Below are positions 14,812 through 24,516 of a stretch of 64,000 nucleotides of DNA, piece by piece; the stretch's first letter is position 1, and every line of letters begins with the position of its first letter. The notes beneath the pieces are model-generated. The model was not told where the DNA came from and ran no database searches. It was given only the letters and a program-made list of their open reading frames with translations. The stretch is from Micromonospora zamorensis (GTDB lineage Bacteria; Actinomycetota; Actinomycetes; Mycobacteriales; Micromonosporaceae), in NCBI RefSeq assembly GCF_900090275.1, contig NZ_LT607755.1, positions 124,001 to 188,000 on the forward strand, written 5' to 3'. The translations under genes and the position numbers were made by a program.

Positions 14812-15168
14812 ATGGGGAAGACACTGAAGCGCAGCGCGGCGTTCACGGCCCTCGCGCGGGCACTGGCGGCTGGGGCCCGTGGTGGGCCGTCATTGGGCAC
14901 GCGGTTGGCCGCGCTGCCCCGGATGATCCGGGCCACCACCAAGGGGGAGTACGACGGCGGCCTGCGACTGGCCCTGATGACCGCCGCCACGGCGTACATC
15001 GTCTCGCCGATCGACCTGCTGCCGGAGATCCCGCTGGCGATCTTCGGGCTCGCCGACGACGCGGTCATGATCACCTGGCTGGCTGGCAGCGTGCTCGCCG
15101 AGACCGATCGCTTCCTGGAGTGGGAAGCCCGCCGCAGCTCGGTCATCCCCGGGGGGCTGGTGCCCTGA
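14812..15168 (+). CDS. YkvA/DUF1232 family small membrane protein
   Basis: 118 residues. The DUF1232 core AYIVSPIDLLPEIPLAIFG followed by LADDAVMITWLAGSVL is at residues 62-95. This signature (SPIDLIPD-type) occurs in many small bacterial proteins of unknown function with one hydrophobic hairpin. ATG 14812 follows GGAGAGGA. The cbs gene begins 71 bp downstream with its own upstream TACGCT, so co-transcription is possible but not required. Confidence 0.85.
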   Translation: MGKTLKRSAAFTALARALAAGARGGPSLGTRLAALPRMIRATTKGEYDGGLRLALMTAATAYIVSPIDLLPEIPLAIFGLADDAVMITWLAGSVLAETDRFLEWEARRSSVIPGGLVP

Positions 15169-15239
15169 CGGCACGTACGCTGGACGCGAGGAAACGTCTG
15201 CCCGGCCGCGGTCGCCGGCGCCGCAACGAAGGGCACACC

Positions 15240-16610
<1,371 letters not shown>

Positions 16611-16617
16611 GTCCCGT

Positions 16618-16649
16618 CCCGGTGCCCCGCCTGCGGGCGAGGCACCGGG
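16618..16649 (+). terminator. Intrinsic terminator after cbs
   Basis: A 9-bp plus 4-bp stem (CCCGGTGCC, one mismatch, CGCC) with loop TGCG, starting 7 bp after the cbs stop codon. Confidence 0.75.
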
Positions 16650-16659
16650 CCACGCTGTC

Positions 16660-16742
16660 GCGCCCTTTGCTCTGCATACGCATACGCACCACCCACGGTC
16701 ACGGTCACCGCTGGTGCTTATTGGTAAGCAGAGCAAAGGCGC
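16660..16742. repeat. Long inverted-repeat element between convergent genes
   Basis: CCTTTGCTCTGC at 16664-16675 is exactly complementary to GCAGAGCAAAGG at 16728-16739; with a one-base bulge the pairing extends to GCG/CGC on the outside. Nested inside are GCACCA/TGGTGC and CTTA-TTGG-TAAG hairpins, a tandem CATACG pair and a tandem GGTCAC pair. It separates convergent cbs and GNAT genes and could serve as terminator for the GNAT gene. The nested structure is larger than a plain terminator. Confidence 0.65.
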
Positions 16743-16755
16743 CGGCGAGGACTGC

Positions 16756-17265
16756 TCAGAGAGGGCGGGCGTAGCGCAGTTGGAGTGTGGGGGCAAGGCC
16801 GATCTGCTCCTCACGCTCCGCTCCGGTCGGGGTCCAGCCGCCGCGCTGGTAGAAGGCGCGGGCGTGGGAGTTGTCCCGGAGCACCCAGAGCACCGCCCGC
16901 TGCCATCCTCGCGCCCGCATGGCGTCCAGCGCGTCCACCATCAGCGCGCGGCCGACGCCCCGGCCCTGCTCGACCGGGTCGAGATGGATCGCGTTGAGCA
17001 GCCCGGTGGCGGGGTCGTCCTCGTCGTCCGGGCCCAGGTAGCTGAACCCGGCCAGCGTCCCGGCCCGTTCGGCCACGAACATCCGGTGGGTGTCCCGCTC
17101 CCATTGCCACCGCTCGACCCAGTAGCGCCCCATCGCCTCCGGCGTCGGGTCGGCCAGCGCCTCGGCCGGCAGGAACGAGGAGTACGTGGCGACCCGGGAG
17201 CGTTGGTGCAGGGCGCCCACCGCCATCAGGTCGTCACCGGTTGCTGGGCGGAGCGTGACGGTCAT
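16756..17265 (-). CDS. GNAT-family N-acetyltransferase
   Basis: 169 residues. The acetyl-CoA binding motif [22 protein letters not shown] (Q-x-x-G-x-G/A) is around residues 98-119, preceded by LNAIHLDPV and followed by [19 protein letters not shown], the standard GNAT motif B. The acceptor substrate is unknown. The ATG overlaps the stop of rnz (ATGA), so it is probably read from the rnz transcript. In addition TAGCCT lies 7 nt before the start, inside the end of rnz, suggesting an internal leaderless promoter. Confidence 0.88.
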   Translation of the reverse strand: MTVTLRPATGDDLMAVGALHQRSRVATYSSFLPAEALADPTPEAMGRYWVERWQWERDTHRMFVAERAGTLAGFSYLGPDDEDDPATGLLNAIHLDPVEQGRGVGRALMVDALDAMRARGWQRAVLWVLRDNSHARAFYQRGGWTPTGAEREEQIGLAPTLQLRYARPL

Positions 17266-18191
17266 CCGGCCGAGGCTACCCGGCGGGGTGGGAGCTGCAC
17301 CACGGTCAGGTCCTCGGCGATGATCAGGTCACCGTCGAAGTGCGCGCGTGCCTCGTCGTGGAACCGGCGCGGGTCGGAGTAGCGCTGGGAGAAGTGGGTG
17401 AGCACGAGCCGGCGTACACCGGACTCGGTCGCCACCCGGGCGGCCTGCGCCGCGGTCAGGTGGCCGACCTCGGCGGCGAGCGCGGCCTCCGACTCCAGGA
17501 ACGTCGACTCGATGACCAGCAGGTCGGCGTGCTCGGCGAGGGCGTACACCCCGTCGCAGAGGCCGGTGTCCATCACGAACGCGAACCGCTGCCCCGGCCG
17601 GGGCTCGCTCACCTCGTCGCGAGTGACGCGACGTCCGTCGAGGTCCAGGTGCCCGACGCGGATCAGCTCGCCGACAGCCGGCCCGGCGATGCCGTACGCG
17701 CTCAGCTTCTCCGGCAGCATCCGGTGGCCGTCCGGCTCGACCAGCCGGTAGCCGTACGTCTCGATGGGGTGCCGCAGTCGGCGTGCCTCCAACGTGCCGC
17801 AGCTCAGCGCGATCCGTTGGCCGTCCGTCTCGATCGGGGTGACCTGGAGTTCGGCGGTCTCGTAGAAGGAGGTCGCGTGCCGGAGTCGGGCGAAGTATTC
17901 GGCCCCGCCGGCCGGGAAGTGCACGGCGACCGGGTGTGGCACCCGGTCCAGGGAGAGTCGCTGGATGGTGCCGGGCAGGCCGAGGCAGTGGTCGCCGTGG
18001 AAGTGGGTGATGCAGATCCGGGTCAGGTCGGTGGCGGTGACACTGGTGTGCAGGAGCTGACGCTGGCTGCCCTCACCCGGGTCGAAGAGGATCACCTCGT
18101 CGTCCCAGCGCAACACGTACCCGTTGTGGTTGCGCTGACGGGTCGGCGCCTGGCTGGCCGTCCCGAGCACCACCAGCTCGCGCATGGACAT
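17262..18191 (-). CDS. rnz: Ribonuclease Z-like metallo-beta-lactamase
   Basis: 309 residues. The zinc motif THFHGDH at residues 62-68 (His63, His65, Asp67, His68) is complete. FVMDTGLC supplies the metal Asp, and [10 protein letters not shown] the late His and the tRNase Z-specific HFSQRY-type block. RNase Z cuts the 3' trailer of tRNA precursors without encoded CCA; the tRNA at 9021 lacks CCA. ATG 18191 (MSMREL) is preferred over the internal ATG 18185 because CCGGAGGA is spaced well before it. The 5' region contains a 20-bp tandem duplication carrying two copies of this ribosome binding site. It overlaps the GNAT gene downstream. Confidence 0.9.
   Translation of the reverse strand: MSMRELVVLGTASQAPTRQRNHNGYVLRWDDEVILFDPGEGSQRQLLHTSVTATDLTRICITHFHGDHCLGLPGTIQRLSLDRVPHPVAVHFPAGGAEYFARLRHATSFYETAELQVTPIETDGQRIALSCGTLEARRLRHPIETYGYRLVEPDGHRMLPEKLSAYGIAGPAVGELIRVGHLDLDGRRVTRDEVSEPRPGQRFAFVMDTGLCDGVYALAEHADLLVIESTFLESEAALAAEVGHLTAAQAARVATESGVRRLVLTHFSQRYSDPRRFHDEARAHFDGDLIIAEDLTVVQLPPRRVASAG
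17273..17278 (-). promoter_or_regulatory. -10 hexamer TAGCCT, possible leaderless start of GNAT gene
   Basis: On the minus strand TAGCCT, 7 nt, ATG at 17265. It lies within the last codons of rnz. Confidence 0.5.
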
Positions 18192-18230
18192 CGCCGGTCC
18201 TCCGGATATATCGCCGGGCCTCCGGATATG
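18191..18230 (-). repeat. 20-bp tandem duplication in the rnz leader
   Basis: Two adjacent 20-bp units, TCGCCGGTCCTCCGGATATA and TCGCCGGGCCTCCGGATATG on the plus strand, identical at 18 of 20 positions. Read on the minus strand each contains ATATCCGGAGG, so the rnz leader has two Shine-Dalgarno-like sites 20 nt apart; only the proximal one is correctly spaced to ATG 18191. Confidence 0.8.
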
Positions 18231-18523
18231 GAGCGACCCCCGGGGCGCTCCGCGCTGTTGCGCGGGCCGGCTGGACTTGGCCGGCACCCCGGGGGTCGGG
18301 TGGCTGTCGTGGATTCGCCGCACCGCTGCCACACGGTCTCGACGATGGTGCTGTTGCCCACCTCGCGGCGGGCCGATCACTGTCGAGGACAGCGGCTAGC
18401 TGACAGCCACCTCACGAGTCCGATTGCTATACAAGTCTGGACCACCTCCCTTCACGTGTACGGCCACGTTATCGAGTTCCCGGCGGGCTCGGCAACGGAT
18501 TTCGATCACACGGTCAGATGGGA
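18231..18523. other. Non-coding stretch upstream of rnz
   Basis: Together with the flanking duplication and hairpin this makes a gap of about 390 bp between rnz and msrA. I find no convincing gene in it; the open frames lack the usual third-position bias. It is locally less GC-rich near 18420-18440, where a TATAGC on the minus strand could be a -10 element for rnz with a long leader. Confidence 0.5.
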
Positions 18524-18554
18524 ATGCCCGGCCACCTCATCGGCGGCCGGGCAT
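18524..18554 (-). terminator. Intrinsic terminator after msrA
   Basis: A 10-bp perfect stem ATGCCCGGCC/GGCCGGGCAT with an 11-nt loop, 24 bp beyond the msrA stop on the minus strand. Confidence 0.7.
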
Positions 18555-18577
18555 CACGCTGGTGCAGGTGGCGGTGG

Positions 18578-19240
<663 letters not shown>

Positions 19241-19315
19241 GTGGGGATCTCCTCTCGTACCTCTCCCAGCGTGTAACACCGGTGGGTCCACCTTCCTTAC
19301 CCGCGCCGGTGTGAG

Positions 19316-19738
19316 TCAGGCCCCGGCCGGGAGTGCGGCGGCGACCCGGTCCGCGTGCGTCCGGGCGTCGGCGTCGTCCTCGTAGCGGGTACGCGGCCAG
19401 AAGAAGCCCCGCAGCCCGTCGCCCTTGGTCCGTGGAACCACGTGGGTGTGCAGGTGCGGGACGGACTGGGACACCTTGTTGTTCATCGCCACGAACGTCC
19501 CACCGGCCCCCAGACCGGTCTCCACTGCCACCGCCAGGCGCTGGACCAGCGCGAAGTAGCCCGGCAGCAGGTTGGACGGCAACTCGGCGAGGGCCACCAG
19601 ATGAACCCGGGGCACCACCAGCACATGCCCCTTGAACACCGGCCGAGTATCCAGGAACGCCACCCCGTCCGGGGTGTCGGCGACCTTGAAGGCCGGCACC
19701 TCACCCGCCACGATCCCGCAGAACACGCACCCGCTCAT
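19316..19738 (-). CDS. HIT-family (histidine triad) protein
   Basis: 140 residues. The triad HLHTHVV (His95, His97, His99) is complete, and an N-terminal CVFC (Cys4 and Cys7) suggests a zinc site as in many HIT proteins. GHVLVVPRVH and the C-terminal tryptophan-containing segment fit the family. HIT proteins hydrolyse nucleoside phosphoramidates or dinucleotides; the substrate here is not determined. TAGCCT lies 6 nt before ATG 19738, a leaderless pattern. Single-gene unit between msrA and a divergently transcribed secreted protein. Confidence 0.92.
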   Translation of the reverse strand: MSGCVFCGIVAGEVPAFKVADTPDGVAFLDTRPVFKGHVLVVPRVHLVALAELPSNLLPGYFALVQRLAVAVETGLGAGGTFVAMNNKVSQSVPHLHTHVVPRTKGDGLRGFFWPRTRYEDDADARTHADRVAAALPAGA

Positions 19739-19744
19739 CCGCCC

Positions 19745-19750
19745 AGGCTA
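19745..19750 (-). promoter_or_regulatory. -10 hexamer TAGCCT, leaderless start of HIT gene
   Basis: On the minus strand TAGCCT, 6 nt, ATG at 19738. Confidence 0.6.
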
Positions 19751-19856
19751 GGCGGCGGCCGGCGACGCGCGGGCCCCCCACGCCCGCACCGCCTGTGGTA
19801 CTCATCTATCGCACTCGATCAGTGCAGGCGTGACCTGCGCTCCGAAAGGACGAACC

Positions 19857-20906
19857 TTGCAGATCAGAAGAGGCGCCACCGTGGCCCTGGCGGCACTGAC
19901 CGCCGGGCTGCTCACCGGCGCGTTCCCGGGCCCCGCCGTGGCGGCTGCCACGCCGACCGCCACCCCGCTGCCGCTGACCCAGGTGGCCGACGTGGTGTCC
20001 GCCGGCGACCGGGTCTTCGTCAGCGGTGGCCGCTCCTCCACCGACGTCGTGGTGACCAGCGCGACCGGCGCTCTCGTCGGCACCCTGGCCGACCTGCCCG
20101 GCCCCACCGACCTGCTGCTCAGCGCCGACCGGCAGACCCTCTACGTGGCGCTGCCCAGCGCCAACGCCATCGCCGCCTTCGACACCGGCTCCCTGATCGA
20201 GTCGGCCCGCTACGACACCGGCGTGGGCGAGTGCCCGTCGTCACTGGCGTTGACCGGCCGGTACCTGTGGTTCGGCTACGGCTGCGACCAGTGGGGTGGC
20301 AACATCGGCCGGATCGACCTGGGACGCCAGCCGGCCCGGGTGACCACGGGGATGGCCACCACCCAGGACTTCTACGGCGCTCCGCTGCTGGCCGCTGCCA
20401 GCCAGAACCGTTCGGTGCTGCTGGCCGGGCAGGCGGGGTTGAGCCCGGCGTCGGTCTACGCGTACGCGATCGGAGCGGGGGGAGCACTGACCCTGCTACG
20501 GGCGAACGACTGGACGGCGATCGGCAGCAACCTGCAGGACATCGCCCTCGACCCGACCGGTACCACCCTCTACACCGCCTCCGGTGCCCCGTACGAGGTG
20601 CAGGCGTTCCCGTTCGCCGACATCAGCATCCCCTCGGCGACCTACCAGACCGGTGCGTACCCGAATGCCGTCGAGGTGTCCCGCGACGGCAGCCGGATCG
20701 CCGCCGGAGCGGACGCCAGCTACGCGCCGGACGTGTTCCTCTTCCGGTCGGACGGCACCGCGTTGGCCCAGTTCGAGCTGGGCGACGAACTCAGCCCGGG
20801 CGCGTTGGCCTGGGCGCCCAACGGAGCCCGGGTCTATGCGGTCTCCTACGACTGGACCGGGGCCAATCCGGCCACCCTGCACGTCCTGCCTGTCCCGGCC
20901 ACCTGA
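19857..20906 (+). CDS. Secreted beta-propeller (YncE/WD-like) protein
   Basis: 349 residues. A signal peptide is visible: basic start QIRRGA, a hydrophobic core TVALAALTAGLLTGAF, and an Ala-rich cleavage region (AVAAA). The rest consists of repeated short beta-strand units with patterns such as LLLSADRQTLYVA, IALDPTGTTLYTA, VEVSRDGSRIAAG and LAWAPNGARVYAV, the hallmark of YncE-type seven-bladed propellers. No catalytic motif is seen, and a binding function outside the cell is likely. TTG 19857 is chosen because AAAGGA is 6 nt upstream; GTG 19830 in the same frame would put extra residues before the signal. Ligand unknown. Confidence 0.8.
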   Translation: MQIRRGATVALAALTAGLLTGAFPGPAVAAATPTATPLPLTQVADVVSAGDRVFVSGGRSSTDVVVTSATGALVGTLADLPGPTDLLLSADRQTLYVALPSANAIAAFDTGSLIESARYDTGVGECPSSLALTGRYLWFGYGCDQWGGNIGRIDLGRQPARVTTGMATTQDFYGAPLLAAASQNRSVLLAGQAGLSPASVYAYAIGAGGALTLLRANDWTAIGSNLQDIALDPTGTTLYTASGAPYEVQAFPFADISIPSATYQTGAYPNAVEVSRDGSRIAAGADASYAPDVFLFRSDGTALAQFELGDELSPGALAWAPNGARVYAVSYDWTGANPATLHVLPVPAT

Positions 20907-20922
20907 CCGGGCCTTGGAAGCA

Positions 20923-20952
20923 CGGGGGCCGGGCCGGTTGGTCCGGCCCCCG
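20923..20952 (+). terminator. Intrinsic terminator after the beta-propeller gene
   Basis: A 13-bp stem CGGGGGCCGGGCC with loop GGTT and one G-T wobble, 16 bp after the stop codon. Confidence 0.8.
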
Positions 20953-20994
20953 CCTGGGAGCGCGGGTTCCGTTCCAGTCCTCGGGACGGGGGAT

Positions 20995-21000
20995 TAGCCT
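20995..21000 (+). promoter_or_regulatory. -10 hexamer TAGCCT, leaderless start of metB
   Basis: TAGCCT is followed by 7 nt and ATG 21008; no Shine-Dalgarno sequence. Confidence 0.6.
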
Positions 21001-21007
21001 CACGAGC

Positions 21008-22150
21008 ATGAACCACGGCTTCGAGACGCTCGCCATCCATGCCGGCCAGGACCCTGAGGCCCGTACCGGCGCGGTGATCCCACCGATCTACCAGACCAGC
21101 ACGTACGCGCAGGACGCCGTCGGCGCGCCCCGGCTCGGCTACGAGTACAGCCGCTCGGGCAACCCGACCCGCGACGCGCTCCAGGAGTGCCTGGCAGCGC
21201 TGGAGGGCGGGCCGGTCGGCCTCGCCTTCGCCAGCGGCCTGGCGGCGGAGGACACCCTGCTGCGCGCCGTGTGCCAGCCGGGCGACCACGTGGTGATCCC
21301 GGACGACGCGTACGGCGGCACGTACCGGCTCTTCGCCCGGGTCGCCCAGCGCTGGGGCCTGGAGTTCACCCCGGCCAAGGTCTCCGACCCGGACGCGATC
21401 CGGGCGGCGGTGCAGCCCGGCCGCACGAAGATCGTCTGGCTGGAGACGCCGACCAACCCGCTGCTCGGCATCGCCGACATCGCCGCCCTGGCCGGTGTCG
21501 CGCACGACGCGGGCGCGCTGCTGGTGGTCGACAACACCTTCGCCTCGCCGTACCTCCAGCAGCCGATCGCGCACGGCGCGGACGTGGTGGTGCACTCCAC
21601 CACCAAGTACATCGGCGGGCACTCCGACGTCGTCGGTGGCGCGCTCATCGTCGCCGACGCCGCACTCGGCGAGGAGCTGCGCTACCACCAGAACGCGATG
21701 GGCGCGATCAACGGCCCGTTCGACGCCTGGCTCACGCTGCGCGGCATCAAGACCCTCGGGGTACGGATGGACCGGCACTGCGACAACGCCGAGCGGCTCG
21801 CCGCGTACCTCGACGGGCACGCCAAGGTGGCCCAGGTGATCTACCCGGGGCTGCCCTCGCACCCCGGTCACGAGGTGGCCGCGAAGCAGATGCGCCGGTT
21901 CGGCGGCATGATCTCGTTCCGCGCCGCCGGTGGTGAGGACCACGCCGTCGAGATCTGCAACCGCACCAAGCTCTTCGTGCTCGCCGAGTCGCTGGGCGGC
22001 GTGGAGTCCCTGATCGAGCACCCGGGTCGGATGACACACGCAAGTGCTGCCGGCTCGCCGCTTGAAGTTCCCGGCGATCTCGTGCGACTGTCTGTCGGCA
22101 TCGAGACGGTCGACGACCTGCTCGCCGATCTGGAGCAGGCGCTGGGCTGA
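21008..22150 (+). CDS. metB: Cystathionine gamma-synthase/lyase-type PLP enzyme
   Basis: 380 residues. The PLP lysine K200 is in HSTTKYIGGHSD. Other family blocks: GYEYSRSGNPTRDALQ, ASGLAAEDTLL, VWLETPTNPL, VVDNTFASPYLQQP and the C-terminal SLGGVESLIEHP. The family makes cystathionine from O-acyl-homoserine and cysteine, or cleaves it in reverse transsulfuration; sequence alone does not settle the direction. With cbs at 15240 the lyase direction would complete Met-to-Cys conversion. From memory it matches metB (Rv1079) of M. tuberculosis in position and strand. The amidase gene starts 12 bp after the stop, so they probably form one transcript. Confidence 0.93.
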   Translation: MNHGFETLAIHAGQDPEARTGAVIPPIYQTSTYAQDAVGAPRLGYEYSRSGNPTRDALQECLAALEGGPVGLAFASGLAAEDTLLRAVCQPGDHVVIPDDAYGGTYRLFARVAQRWGLEFTPAKVSDPDAIRAAVQPGRTKIVWLETPTNPLLGIADIAALAGVAHDAGALLVVDNTFASPYLQQPIAHGADVVVHSTTKYIGGHSDVVGGALIVADAALGEELRYHQNAMGAINGPFDAWLTLRGIKTLGVRMDRHCDNAERLAAYLDGHAKVAQVIYPGLPSHPGHEVAAKQMRRFGGMISFRAAGGEDHAVEICNRTKLFVLAESLGGVESLIEHPGRMTHASAAGSPLEVPGDLVRLSVGIETVDDLLADLEQALG

Positions 22151-22162
22151 CCGCTGGGGAGG

Positions 22163-23572
22163 ATGGCCGTGCAGGACATCAAGGCGACCTGGGTCGGGAC
22201 GACCGCCAAGCAGATCGCCCGGGGCGTACGCCGGGGTGACGTCTCGGCCACCCAGGTCGTCGCCGACCACCTCGAGTACATCTCCCGAGCCGACCGCGAA
22301 CTGGCCGCGTTCCGCGCCGTTCGCGGCGGCGAGGCGATCACCGAGGCGGAGAAGGTCGACGAGCAGGAGGACCTGGCCAACCTGCCGCTGGCCGGGGTGC
22401 CGGTGGCGGTCAAGGAGAACACTCCGGTCGCCGGCCTGCCCACCTGGAACGGGTCGGCGGCCGCCCGCAGCGACGTCGCCGAGGCCGACCACGAGGTGGT
22501 GCGTCGGCTGCGCGGTGCCGGCGCGGTCATCCTCGGCGTGACCCGCATGCCGGAGCTGGGGCTGTGGGCACTCACCGACGACGACAGCGCGGTGACCCGT
22601 AACCCGTGGGACAGCACGCGTACTCCCGGGGGGTCCTCCGGTGGCGCGGCCGCCGCGGTGGCGGCCGGGCTGGTGCCGATCGCGCACGGCAACGACGGCC
22701 TCGGTTCGATCCGGATCCCCGCGGCCTGTTGCGGCCTGGTCGGGCTCAAGCCCGGTCGCGGCGTGGTTCCCTGCCAGCTCGGCGCGGACGACTGGTTCGG
22801 TCTCACCGAGCACGGCATGCTGACCAGCACCGTCGCCGACGCGGCGGTTGGCTTCTCGGTGCTCGCCGGCCGGCGTCCCGAGAAGCTGGTCCCGCCGCAG
22901 CGGCTGCGGGTGGGCGTCTCGCTGCGCTCGCCGGTGCGCGGTGTCGCACCCGACGCGCCGAACCGGGACGCGGTCGCCGCCGCCGGCCGGCTTCTCGCCG
23001 CCGCCGGGCACGACACGGTCCCCGCCGACCCGGTCTACCCCACCGCGCTCGGCCTGCAGGGCATCGCCACCTGGTTCGCCGCCGCCGCCACCGACGTCCG
23101 GGCCTCCGGGCTGGACCGGCGTGGCCTGCAACGGCGTACCCGGCGGCACGTCGCGCTGGGTGAGTGGGCGCAGCGCCGCGGCTACGTGCGGGAGGCCGAC
23201 CGTGCCGCGTGGCGGCAACGGTCGGTCGACTTCTTCACCGACCACTCGGTCGACCTGCTGCTCACCCCGGCGCTGGCCACCGCGCCGCCCGAGGCGGCCC
23301 GCTGGTCGGAGAGGTCCTGGCGGGCGAACATGACAGCCAACATCCGGTACGCCCCGTACGCCGCTCCGTGGAACATCGCCGGCCTGCCGGCGGTCGTGGT
23401 GCCGGTGGGTCGGCGCCCGGACGGCCTGCCGGTCGCCGTGCAACTGGTCGGTCCGCCCGGCTCGGAGCTGCTGCTGCTCGGTGTGGCCGGCCAGTTCGAG
23501 ATGGCCGCCCCGTGGGCGCGCCACGCCCCCGGCTATCCCCGCGTCGGAACGGGGTCGCCGGCCACCGCATGA
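22163..23572 (+). CDS. Amidase signature family protein
   Basis: 469 residues. The Ser-cisSer-Lys triad region is visible: Lys in PVAVKENTP, the Gly/Ser-rich signature TPGGSSGGAAAAVAAG with the cis-Ser, and the nucleophile region GNDGLGSIRIPAACCGLVGLKP. Such enzymes hydrolyse amides or small esters; members include amidases of nitrile degradation and GatA, but this gene lacks GatA partners (gatB, gatC) and is better called a general amidase. ATG 22163 lies behind GGGGAGG. It is the second gene after metB; the following gene begins 45 bp downstream. Confidence 0.9.
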   Translation: MAVQDIKATWVGTTAKQIARGVRRGDVSATQVVADHLEYISRADRELAAFRAVRGGEAITEAEKVDEQEDLANLPLAGVPVAVKENTPVAGLPTWNGSAAARSDVAEADHEVVRRLRGAGAVILGVTRMPELGLWALTDDDSAVTRNPWDSTRTPGGSSGGAAAAVAAGLVPIAHGNDGLGSIRIPAACCGLVGLKPGRGVVPCQLGADDWFGLTEHGMLTSTVADAAVGFSVLAGRRPEKLVPPQRLRVGVSLRSPVRGVAPDAPNRDAVAAAGRLLAAAGHDTVPADPVYPTALGLQGIATWFAAAATDVRASGLDRRGLQRRTRRHVALGEWAQRRGYVREADRAAWRQRSVDFFTDHSVDLLLTPALATAPPEAARWSERSWRANMTANIRYAPYAAPWNIAGLPAVVVPVGRRPDGLPVAVQLVGPPGSELLLLGVAGQFEMAAPWARHAPGYPRVGTGSPATA

Positions 23573-23616
23573 TCGTCTACGGTGTGCGCGCATCAACGCG
23601 CGGACCGGGGGCTCTC

Positions 23617-24516
23617 ATGCACTGCCAGACCTGCGGGGGCGCCACGTCCCCCGAGCACAACGAATGCCAGCGGTGCTACACACCGCTGGGCCAGCCCGCC
23701 GTCACTCCCGGGCTGCCGACCTACCGGGTGCGCGGGCTCGGTCTGGCCGCCCGCATCGCGGTCGGCGCGACCACCGTGCTGTACCTGGCGGTGGCGCTCT
23801 CCCCGCTGGTGGGGATGGCCCTGGCTCGGCAGGCCCGGGTCGACAACGAGCATGAGCTGCTGCTCGCCGCGTTGATCGTGCAGGTGGTGCTGTCGCTGCC
23901 CATGGTGGCCGCGTACCTCACCGCCGCCGTGCTTGTGATCATCTGGACCTGGCGGGCGCGGAAGAACATCGAGGCGTTCCCAGGTGCGCTGCCGACGCTC
24001 GGTGCAGGGTGGGCGATCGCCGGTTGGCTGGTGCCCTTCGCGAACCTCGTGATGCCGGTCCGGGTGATCGCCAACGTGGCGCGGGACAGCCTCTGGCGGC
24101 GCTTCACCCCGACCCTGGTGACCGTCTGGTGGAGTGCCTGGCTGGTCTTCAGCATCGGCGAGCGGGTGGTCAGCCGCCTCGACAGCCGGGCGTACGACAA
24201 GCTGCCGGAGACACCATCCACCAACGGCGACTACCAGGCGTACGGCGACTACTACCGCGACTCGCTCCTGCGCAACGCCGTGCCCGCAGTGGCCTGCGTG
24301 ATCGCCGCGGTGGCGCTGTACCTGCTGATCCAGCGGATCTCCGCAGCCCAGGAGGCCCGCGTCGCCCGCGCGGTGCCAGCGTGGCCGAACGCCCCGGTCT
24401 GGCCGAACGCCCCGGTCTGGCCGGCCGGGTCGGTCCCGCCTGGTTTCGCCCCGGGGCCGGGCCCGGTCGGTGCGCCGCAAAGGACTCCGGAAGCGGGTGG
24501 CACGATCGGGGCATGA
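23617..24516 (+). CDS. Zinc-ribbon DUF4328 membrane protein
   Basis: 299 residues. The N-terminus is a four-cysteine zinc ribbon (Cys3, Cys6, Cys17, Cys20; MHCQTCGG and ECQRCYTPLG). About five membrane segments follow, with the DUF4328 region WRARKNIEAFPGALPTLGAGW in between. The C-terminus is a cytoplasmic Pro- and Trp-rich tail with an exact 18-bp tandem repeat (24382-24417) coding WPNAPV twice. ATG 23617 is chosen so that the protein starts at the zinc ribbon; an upstream ATG at 23569 overlaps the amidase stop. The stop overlaps the ilvA start (ATGA). Function unknown. Confidence 0.85.
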   Translation: MHCQTCGGATSPEHNECQRCYTPLGQPAVTPGLPTYRVRGLGLAARIAVGATTVLYLAVALSPLVGMALARQARVDNEHELLLAALIVQVVLSLPMVAAYLTAAVLVIIWTWRARKNIEAFPGALPTLGAGWAIAGWLVPFANLVMPVRVIANVARDSLWRRFTPTLVTVWWSAWLVFSIGERVVSRLDSRAYDKLPETPSTNGDYQAYGDYYRDSLLRNAVPAVACVIAAVALYLLIQRISAAQEARVARAVPAWPNAPVWPNAPVWPAGSVPPGFAPGPGPVGAPQRTPEAGGTIGA

